64,000 bases of DNA from Streptomyces antioxidans (GTDB taxonomy: Bacteria > Actinomycetota > Actinomycetes > Streptomycetales > Streptomycetaceae), in NCBI RefSeq assembly GCF_000968685.2, contig NZ_LAKD02000024.1:1-64000 (forward strand). The letters run 5' to 3'. Both the position numbers and the translations under genes were made by a program. The notes under the pieces are model-generated. The model had not been told where the DNA came from. It made no database searches and worked only from the letters and a program-made list of their open reading frames with translations. Numbering within the stretch: position 1 is the first letter of the stretch; each line of letters starts with the position of its first letter. This document shows, one piece after another, positions 58,639 through 64,000 of the stretch.

Positions 58639-59819
58639 CGGGCGATGCGGGGGAACGGGGGCCCTTCGGGACGTGGGGCGACTGGGCCGAACTGCTCAGG
58701 GTGTCGGCCCTGTTCACCGTGCCGGGTGACGCCCTGGCGGGCGCGGCGGCGGCCGGGCGCGGCCCCAACCGGGGCACGGCGCTCGCGGTCTGCGCCTCGC
58801 TGTGCCTGTACGAGGCGGGCATGGCGCTCAACGACTGGGCGGACCGTGACGTCGACGCCGTGGAGCGCCCCGGCCGACCGCTGCCGTCGGGCCGTATCGC
58901 CCCGGCCGCGGCGCTGACCGCCGCGACCGGGCTGACCGCCGCCGGGCTGCTCTGCGCCGCCGCGGCGGGTCGCCCGGCATTCGCCACGGCGACGGCCCTG
59001 GCGGGCACGGTGTGGGCGTACGACCTCGGCCTGAAGAACACGCCCGCGGGCCCGCCCACCATGGCCGCCGCCCGCGCCCTGGACCTCCTCCTTGGCGCCA
59101 CGGCCTCCGCCCGCCCCGCCCCCGGCGCGCGCCGCTCCGCCCTCGGCCCGGCCGCCCTCCTGGGCGTGCACACCCTCGCGGTGACCACGGTCTCCCGCCG
59201 GGAGGCGGTCGGCGGCTCCCCGGCGGCGCCCCTCGGCGCCCTCGCGACGGCAGCGGCGATCGCCTGGACCACGACCAGGGGCCCGGCCCCCGCCTCCGGG
59301 CGCGGCCCTGAGGCGGGCCACGGCGCGCCGGTCGCGGTGCTGAAGGGGACCACCGGCGACGCCCCGGCGGGCGGCGTGGCCACCGCCTCCTTCGTCGCCC
59401 TGGCCAGGGCGCTCCCGCGCACGGGCCCACGTCGTGCCGCTCCGGCGGGGCGACTCGTCGCGGCGACCGCAGGCGCCGCCGGACGCGCCGCCCCGCGGGG
59501 CGGCACGCGGGCCGGGGCCGGGGCGTCCCGGCTCACCGGGGCCGTCGCCCTGCCCGGTGCGTCGGTCAGCCGCTTCGCGGCCGTCGCCGGGGCCGCCCTC
59601 GCGGGCGGGTATGTGGCCACGGTCGCCCGGCCGTTGGCGCATGCCGTGCTCAACCCGTCCCCGTACCTCCTCCAGCGTGCCGTCGGCAGCGGCATCCGCG
59701 CGATGATCCCGCTTCAGGCCGTGCTCGCCTCCCGCGCCGGGGCGCACCGTACGGCGGTGGGGCTGCTCGCGCTGGTGCCCGTCGCCCGGCGGCTGTCGAG
59801 AAAGGTCAGCGCGACATGA
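58635..59819 (+). CDS. eboC: UbiA-family prenyltransferase (EboC-like)
   Basis: 394 residues, GTG start overlapping the previous stop (GTGA). LFTVPGDALAGAAAAG, the Asp-rich motif NDWADRDVDAVERPGRPLPSG (NDxxDxxxD) and the second region YDLGLKNTPAGPPTMAAARALDLLLG match UbiA enzymes, membrane transferases that attach isoprenoid chains to an acceptor; EboC proteins are of this type. About 9 membrane segments are expected, but the C-terminal half contains long Ala/Gly/Pro/Arg-rich inserts (~215-310) that make it longer than typical and blur the helices. The next gene overlaps by 4 nt. Confidence 0.85.
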   Translation: MTGDAGERGPFGTWGDWAELLRVSALFTVPGDALAGAAAAGRGPNRGTALAVCASLCLYEAGMALNDWADRDVDAVERPGRPLPSGRIAPAAALTAATGLTAAGLLCAAAAGRPAFATATALAGTVWAYDLGLKNTPAGPPTMAAARALDLLLGATASARPAPGARRSALGPAALLGVHTLAVTTVSRREAVGGSPAAPLGALATAAAIAWTTTRGPAPASGRGPEAGHGAPVAVLKGTTGDAPAGGVATASFVALARALPRTGPRRAAPAGRLVAATAGAAGRAAPRGGTRAGAGASRLTGAVALPGASVSRFAAVAGAALAGGYVATVARPLAHAVLNPSPYLLQRAVGSGIRAMIPLQAVLASRAGAHRTAVGLLALVPVARRLSRKVSAT

Positions 59820-60718
59820 GCCGCACCGGCGACCCCGGCCGCCCCACCCCGGAACCCCTCCGCTTCGCCTACGGCACCAACGGTCTGACCGACCTCCGCC
59901 TGAGCGACGCCCTCGCCCTGCTCGCCGACCTCGGCTACGACGGCGTCTCGCTGACCCTCGACCATATGCACCTCGACCCGCTCGCCCCGGACCTCGCCGC
60001 CCGCACCCGCCACGTCGCCCGCGAGCTGGAGCGGCTTGGCCTCGGGGTCGCGGTCGAGACCGGTGCCCGGTACGTGCTCGACCCCCGGCGCAAGCACCAC
60101 CCCACCCTGCTCGACCCGGACCCCGAGGCGCGTGGCGCCCGTATCGATCTGCTGCTGCGGGCCGTACGGGTGGCGGCCGGTCTCGGGGCACCGGCCGTGC
60201 ACTGCTTCAGCGGGGTGCTGCCGCCCGGCGAGTCCGAGGAGACAGCGTGGCGGCGGCTGGCCGACGCCCTCGGGCCGGTGGTCGTGGCCGCCGGGGCGGT
60301 GGGCGTCTCCCTCGCGATCGAGCCGGAGCCGGGGCATCTCCTCGCCGACCTCGCCGGTTTCCACCGGCTGCGCACGGCGCTGGGCGATCCGGCCGCCCTC
60401 GGCCTCACCCTCGACATCGGCCACTGCCAGTGCCTGGAACCCGACCCGCCCGCCGAGTGCGTCCGCGCGGCGGCGCCCTGGGTGCGGCATGTGCAGATCG
60501 AGGACATGCGGCGCGGGGTGCACGAGCATCTGCCGTTCGGCGAGGGGGAGATCGACTTCCCGCCGGTCCTGGAGGCGCTGCGCGCGGCGGGGTACCGGGG
60601 TCTCGTCGGCGTCGAACTGCCCCGCCACTCCCACGCCGGTCCCGAACTGGCCAGCGCCTCCCTGCGGTTCCTCAAGGACGCCGAACGGGCCGCGAGCGAG
60701 GGAGGCATCCGATGCTGA
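59816..60718 (+). CDS. Sugar phosphate isomerase/epimerase (TIM barrel) in ebo-type operon
   Basis: 300 residues, ATG overlapping the prenyltransferase stop (ATGA). Xylose-isomerase-like barrel: FAYGTNGLTDLRLSDALALLADLGYDGVSLTLDHMHLD, GVSLAIEPEPGHLL (metal Glu), LGLTLDIGHCQC (Asp/His), VRHVQIEDMRRGVHEHLPFGEGEIDFPPVLEAL (His/Asp/Glu) and GVELPRHSH. All ligand positions are present, so it should be an active metal-dependent isomerase, possibly acting on the cyclitol or sugar product of the first gene. It overlaps the EboA gene by 7 nt. Confidence 0.88.
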   Translation: MSRTGDPGRPTPEPLRFAYGTNGLTDLRLSDALALLADLGYDGVSLTLDHMHLDPLAPDLAARTRHVARELERLGLGVAVETGARYVLDPRRKHHPTLLDPDPEARGARIDLLLRAVRVAAGLGAPAVHCFSGVLPPGESEETAWRRLADALGPVVVAAGAVGVSLAIEPEPGHLLADLAGFHRLRTALGDPAALGLTLDIGHCQCLEPDPPAECVRAAAPWVRHVQIEDMRRGVHEHLPFGEGEIDFPPVLEALRAAGYRGLVGVELPRHSHAGPELASASLRFLKDAERAASEGGIRC

Positions 60719-62007
60719 CCGTGACCGAGCTACGCGCCGCCGTGGAGCGGCGCCTGGACGAGGCGGGCCGCGCCTGGCTGGACGGCGCCCTGACGGACGC
60801 GGCGAAGACGGGACCGCACCCGGACACTCGGGGCCCCGCCCATACCGATTCGGGCCGCACTCAGGCCGATTCCGGCCCGGCTCAGGCCGATTCCGGCCTG
60901 GCCCCGGACGCTTCCGGTCCCGCCCGCTGGGAACTGGACTTCGCCTCCGCGGGCCGCCACGTCCGCACCACGACCCCCGCGACGACCCGCGCCACGATCA
61001 CCGGCCGACCCGCTGCCGATGGCCCGGCCTCCCTCGACGGCCACGCTCCCGCCGGGCGGCCCGCCGTGGCCGGTCCCGGGGACCGTCCGGTCCCCGTGGA
61101 TCGGTCTGGTGTGCCTGGCTCCGTGGGCCGGACTGGTGTGCCTGCCCCCGCGGACCGGTCCGGTGTGTCCGCCCCCGCGGACCGGACCGACGTGCCCGCC
61201 CCCGCGGACCTGCCCACTCCCGCTGATGGGCCCGGAGGGCCCCCCGCTCCCTCCGGCCACGGCGGTCCCTCCGACCGTGGCGGCCCGTCCGGCCCGGCTC
61301 ACCCGGCCGAACACGCCGCCCCAATCAAGACGTTCGGCGCCGACGGCCTCACCCCCCACGACCTCCCCGACGCCGCCCGCGTCCTCATCCTGCACGCCGC
61401 GCGCGCGGACGCGCGCACCGTCGCGAGGCTGTACGCGTACGGCACCGGCGCCGAGCGCCGGGCCGTGCTGCGGGCGCTGCCGCATCTCGACCTCTTCGCC
61501 GGTCCCGACGCCGTACCGCTTGTCGAGGACGCCCTGCGGACCAACGACACCCGGCTGGTGGCCGCCGCCGTCGGACCGTACGCCGCCCGCCACCTCCCGC
61601 CGCACGGCTGGCGGCAGGCCGTGCTCAAGTGCCTGTTCACGGGCGTGCCCCTCGCCGCCGTCGCCGACTGGGAGCGGCGGGCGCGCGGGGACGGCGAGCT
61701 GGGCCGGATGCTCGGCGACTACGCCCGTGAGCGCACCGCCGCCGGGCGCCCCGTGCCCGGCGATCTCGACCGCGTACTGGCCGTGACCCAAACCCTGCCC
61801 GCCACGTCCGCCGAGCCCGGGTCGACCCGCGTGTCCGCCGAGCCTGGATCGACCGGCGCGCCCGCCGAGCCCGCCGCGTCCGGCACGCCTGCCGATCCCG
61901 CCGCGCGCGCCGCGCTCGCCGAGCCCGACGCACCCCACGCGTCTGCCGACCCCGGCGCGCCCCACGCGCCCTACGCACCCCGCGCCCTGCCCCGCGAGGA
62001 GTCCTGA
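60712..62007 (+). CDS. eboA: EboA-domain protein with long low-complexity insertion
   Basis: 431 residues from the ATG at 60712. The C-terminal half (~225-360) has the EboA pattern: RTVARLYAYGTGAERRAVLRALPHLDLF, ALRTNDTRLVAAAVGPYAARHLPPHGWRQAVLKCLFTGVPLAAVADWERR and ELGRMLGDYARERTAAGRPVP. The N terminus (TVTELRAAVERRLDEAGRAWLDGAL) also fits. Between them lies ~160 residues of Pro/Ala/Gly/Asp repeats (DRSGV-PAPAD-type units), and another repeat tail follows ~365, so the protein is much longer than the ~230-residue norm I expect. EboA function is unknown. It overlaps both neighbours. Confidence 0.8.
   Translation: MLTVTELRAAVERRLDEAGRAWLDGALTDAAKTGPHPDTRGPAHTDSGRTQADSGPAQADSGLAPDASGPARWELDFASAGRHVRTTTPATTRATITGRPAADGPASLDGHAPAGRPAVAGPGDRPVPVDRSGVPGSVGRTGVPAPADRSGVSAPADRTDVPAPADLPTPADGPGGPPAPSGHGGPSDRGGPSGPAHPAEHAAPIKTFGADGLTPHDLPDAARVLILHAARADARTVARLYAYGTGAERRAVLRALPHLDLFAGPDAVPLVEDALRTNDTRLVAAAVGPYAARHLPPHGWRQAVLKCLFTGVPLAAVADWERRARGDGELGRMLGDYARERTAAGRPVPGDLDRVLAVTQTLPATSAEPGSTRVSAEPGSTGAPAEPAASGTPADPAARAALAEPDAPHASADPGAPHAPYAPRALPREES
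61085..61215 (+). repeat. Short imperfect repeats inside eboA
   Basis: Units of roughly 24-30 nt (GCCCCCGCGGACCGG-like core followed by TGTGCC or ACGTGCC) recur four or more times and encode DRSGV/DRTDV-PAPAD repeats in the disordered insert of the EboA protein. Confidence 0.55.
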
Positions 62008-62894
62008 TGCGCATCTTCGATCCCCACATCCACATGACCTCCCGCACCACCGACGACTACGAGGCCATGTACGCCGCGGGGGTGCGCGCCCTCGTCGAGC
62101 CGTCCTTCTGGCTCGGGCAGCCCCGCACCTCGCCCGCCAGCTTCCGCGACTACTTCGACTCCCTCCTCGGCTGGGAGCCCTTCCGCGCCGCCCAGCACGG
62201 GATCGCCCACCACTGCACCCTCGCGCTCAACCCCAAGGAGGCCAACGACCCGCGCTGCACCCCGGTCCTTGACGAGCTGCCGCGCTATCTCGTCAAGGAC
62301 GGCGTGGTGGCCGTGGGCGAGATCGGCTACGACTCGATGACCCCCGCCGAGGACACCGCACTCGCCGCCCAGCTGCAGCTCGCCGCCGACTACGGGCTGC
62401 CCGCCCTCGTCCACACCCCGCACCGCGACAAGCTGGCCGGGCTGCGCCGCACCCTCGACGTCGTCGGGGAGTCCGCGCTGCCCCCGGACCGCGTCCTGGT
62501 CGACCACCTCAACGAGACCACCGTCAAGGAGGCCAAGGACAGCGGCTGCTGGCTCGGCTTCTCCGTCTACCCCGACACCAAGATGGACGAGGAGCGGATG
62601 GTCGCGATCCTGCGGGCGTACGGGTCCGAGAAGGTCCTGGTCAACTCCGCCGCCGACTGGGGGCGGAGCGACCCGCTCAAGACCCGGAAGGTCGGCGACC
62701 TGATGCGCGCCGAGGGGTTCACCGAGGACGACGTCGACCTCGTGCTGTGGCGCAACCCGGTCGCGTTCTACGGGCTCAGCGGCCGTCTCGATCTGCACCT
62801 CGACGCCGAGGACACCACGGCCACCGCCACCCACGAGGGCAACTCCATCCTGCGCGGCGGCGCCGCCCCGGCCGCCGCGCCGACGGAACGGTGA
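62007..62894 (+). CDS. eboB: TatD-family metal-dependent hydrolase (EboB-like)
   Basis: 295 residues; the ATG shares one base with the EboA stop (TGATG). It begins MRIFDPHIHMTSRTTDDYEAMYAAGVRALVEPSFWLGQPRTS, the form of the HxH motif seen in EboB-type TatD/amidohydrolase proteins, with VAVGEIGYDSMTPAED (Glu), VHTPHRDKLAG (His), VDHLNETTVKEAKDSGCWLGFSVYP (His) and VLVNSAADWGRSDPLKTRKV (Asp). Metal ligands look complete, so it is a hydrolase of unknown substrate in the cytoplasm. It sits between EboA and EboE as expected for the cluster. Confidence 0.9.
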   Translation: MRIFDPHIHMTSRTTDDYEAMYAAGVRALVEPSFWLGQPRTSPASFRDYFDSLLGWEPFRAAQHGIAHHCTLALNPKEANDPRCTPVLDELPRYLVKDGVVAVGEIGYDSMTPAEDTALAAQLQLAADYGLPALVHTPHRDKLAGLRRTLDVVGESALPPDRVLVDHLNETTVKEAKDSGCWLGFSVYPDTKMDEERMVAILRAYGSEKVLVNSAADWGRSDPLKTRKVGDLMRAEGFTEDDVDLVLWRNPVAFYGLSGRLDLHLDAEDTTATATHEGNSILRGGAAPAAAPTER

Positions 62895-62907
62895 GGAGGA
62901 GGACCCC

Positions 62908-64000
62908 ATGCGCTTCCGCCACCCCGACGGCTCCACCGTCCACCTCGCCTACTGCACCAACGTCCACCCCGCCGAAGACCTCGACGGCGTCGTGGACCAG
63001 CTCCGGCTGCACTGCGAACCGGTGCGCCGCCGCCTCGGCCGCGACCGGCTCGGCATCGGCCTGTGGCTGGCCCGCGACGCCGCCCGCACCCTGAGCGCCG
63101 ACCCCGCCGAACTGCGCGGGCTGCGCACCGCGCTGGACACCCGCGGCCTGGAGGTGGTCACCCTCAACGGCTTCCCGTACGAGGGTTTCGGCGCCCAGGA
63201 GGTCAAGTACCGCGTCTACAAGCCCGACTGGACCGACCCGGAGCGGCTGGAGCACACCACCCATCTGGCCCGGCTGCTGGCCGCGCTGCTCCCGGACGAC
63301 ATCACCGAAGGCACCGTCTCCACCCTGCCGCTCGCCTGGCGCGCCCCCTTCGACGCGGACGCCGCCCGCGCCGCCCGACGCCACCTCACCACCCTCGCCC
63401 AGCGGCTCGACGCCATCCAGGAGCTCACCGGCCGGTCCGTCCGCATCGGCCTGGAGCCCGAGCCCGGCTGCACCGTCGAGACCACCGCACAGGCCATCGA
63501 CGCGCTCACCGCGCCCGGCGGCCCGCCCCTGGACCGTATCGGCGTCTGCCTGGACACCTGCCATCTGGCGACGCAGTTCGAGGACCCGCACTCGGCCGTC
63601 GAAGCGCTCACCGCCGCCGGGGTCCCGGTCGTCAAGGCACAGCTGTCCGCCGCTCTGCACGCCGAGGACCCGGGGCGGCCCGCCGTGCGGAAGGCCCTCG
63701 CGGCCTTCGCCGAGCCCCGCTTCCTCCACCAGACCCGCACCCAGGCCCCCGGGGGCGGCGTCACCGGCACCGACGACCTCGACCAGGCGCTCGCGGGCGG
63801 ACTCGCGGACACCGCGCCCTGGCGTTCCCACTTCCACGTCCCGCTGCACGCCCCGCCCGAGCCCCCGCTCACCTCCACCCTCCCGGTGCTCGCCGACGCC
63901 CTCGCCCGACTCGTCGGCGGGCCCGCCCCGCTGACCCGTCACCTCGAAGTGGAGACCTACACCTGGCAGGCGCTCCCGCCCGAGCTGCGCCCGCGCACCC
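62908..64000 (+). CDS. eboE: Metabolite-traffic protein EboE (partial, runs off right edge)
   Basis: The frame opens at the ATG at 62908 (GAGGAGGAGGA upstream) and stays open to the window end, giving the first ~364 residues. MRFRHPDGSTVHLAYCTNVHPAEDLDGVVDQL is the typical EboE opening. The body is a TIM-barrel/xylose-isomerase-like fold: LEVVTLNGFPYEGFGAQEVKYRVYKPDWTDPERLEHT, SVRIGLEPEPGCTVET, RIGVCLDTCHLATQFE, VPVVKAQLSAALH, and SHFHVPLHAPPEPPLTSTLPVL, ending within HLEVETYTWQALPPELRP. EboE is part of clusters needed to move a metabolite out of the cytoplasm; its biochemistry is unknown. The 3-prime end and probably eboF lie beyond the window. Confidence 0.88.
   Translation, partial: MRFRHPDGSTVHLAYCTNVHPAEDLDGVVDQLRLHCEPVRRRLGRDRLGIGLWLARDAARTLSADPAELRGLRTALDTRGLEVVTLNGFPYEGFGAQEVKYRVYKPDWTDPERLEHTTHLARLLAALLPDDITEGTVSTLPLAWRAPFDADAARAARRHLTTLAQRLDAIQELTGRSVRIGLEPEPGCTVETTAQAIDALTAPGGPPLDRIGVCLDTCHLATQFEDPHSAVEALTAAGVPVVKAQLSAALHAEDPGRPAVRKALAAFAEPRFLHQTRTQAPGGGVTGTDDLDQALAGGLADTAPWRSHFHVPLHAPPEPPLTSTLPVLADALARLVGGPAPLTRHLEVETYTWQALPPELRPRT

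Noticed and set aside
61085..61215. A CRISPR-like array inside eboA
   Set aside because: The units are imperfect, in-frame, coding and lack unique spacers of even length; they are low-complexity coding repeats.

Overview
The window is very GC-rich, with dense genes, GTG/TTG starts, many 4-nt ATGA/GTGA stop-start overlaps, Tat and Sec exported proteins and RskA-type sigma control. Together with the gene families present this points to a Streptomyces (or close actinomycete) chromosome. The content is mostly accessory: transporters, regulators, secreted enzymes and small metabolic operons. I see no rRNA, tRNA, CRISPR array, insertion sequence, integrase or replication origin.

Layout. 0-9 kb: small regulator/enzyme pairs: a metallo-beta-lactamase-fold/DedA pair facing a MarR regulator and EamA transporter; an M19 dipeptidase; a flavin monooxygenase/hydrolase pair facing a TetR regulator over tandem palindromes; an acetyltransferase. 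8-14 kb: a PAS/GAF/SpoIIE-phosphatase/ATPase protein coupled to a XylFGH-like sugar ABC transporter. 14-20 kb: small secreted protein, APH-like kinase, membrane phosphodiesterase, MHS/ProP-type transporter, SnoaL-like protein, MmyB-type XRE regulator. 20-24 kb: pterin dehydratase, then a SigK-like sigma factor, its anti-sigma factor and a photolyase. 24-32.6 kb: streptogrisin-like protease, aldo/keto reductase, an EAD1-CHAT-like protein in a run with an unknown gene and a long-chain acyl-CoA ligase, a LysR/bile-acid-symporter pair, a methyltransferase. 32.6-35.3 kb: secreted sialidase and a MerR regulator.

35-45 kb is an oxalate/formate locus: FdhD, a formate dehydrogenase whose catalytic subunit is split across two genes that flank a NuoE-NuoF fusion, a ketopantoate-reductase-like gene, an OFA-family antiporter with a 40-residue companion, and a divergent GntR regulator. 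A 12-bp motif resembling a GntR/FCD operator occurs upstream of both transcription units.

45-57 kb is a sugar/glycoside locus: ROK regulator, a complete ribose-type ABC importer, a Gfo/Idh/MocA dehydrogenase, a TIM-barrel isomerase, a secreted PQQ-type sugar dehydrogenase with PKD and CBM6-like modules, and a secreted ThuA-DUF1080 protein. It ends at a strong two-tier hairpin and a 640-bp gene-free stretch.

57.5 kb to the window edge is a tightly overlapping operon that I identify as an ebo-type cluster: inositol-3-phosphate-synthase-like protein, EboC-like UbiA prenyltransferase, a TIM-barrel isomerase, EboA-domain protein, EboB-like TatD-family hydrolase and EboE, which runs off the right edge. 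ebo clusters are associated with moving a metabolite to the cell surface or periplasm. The substrate in this organism is unknown, making this the best candidate for an undescribed system. Other strong leads are the degenerate EAD1-CHAT protein, the split formate dehydrogenase with a shared operator-like motif, and the phosphatase-transporter coupling.
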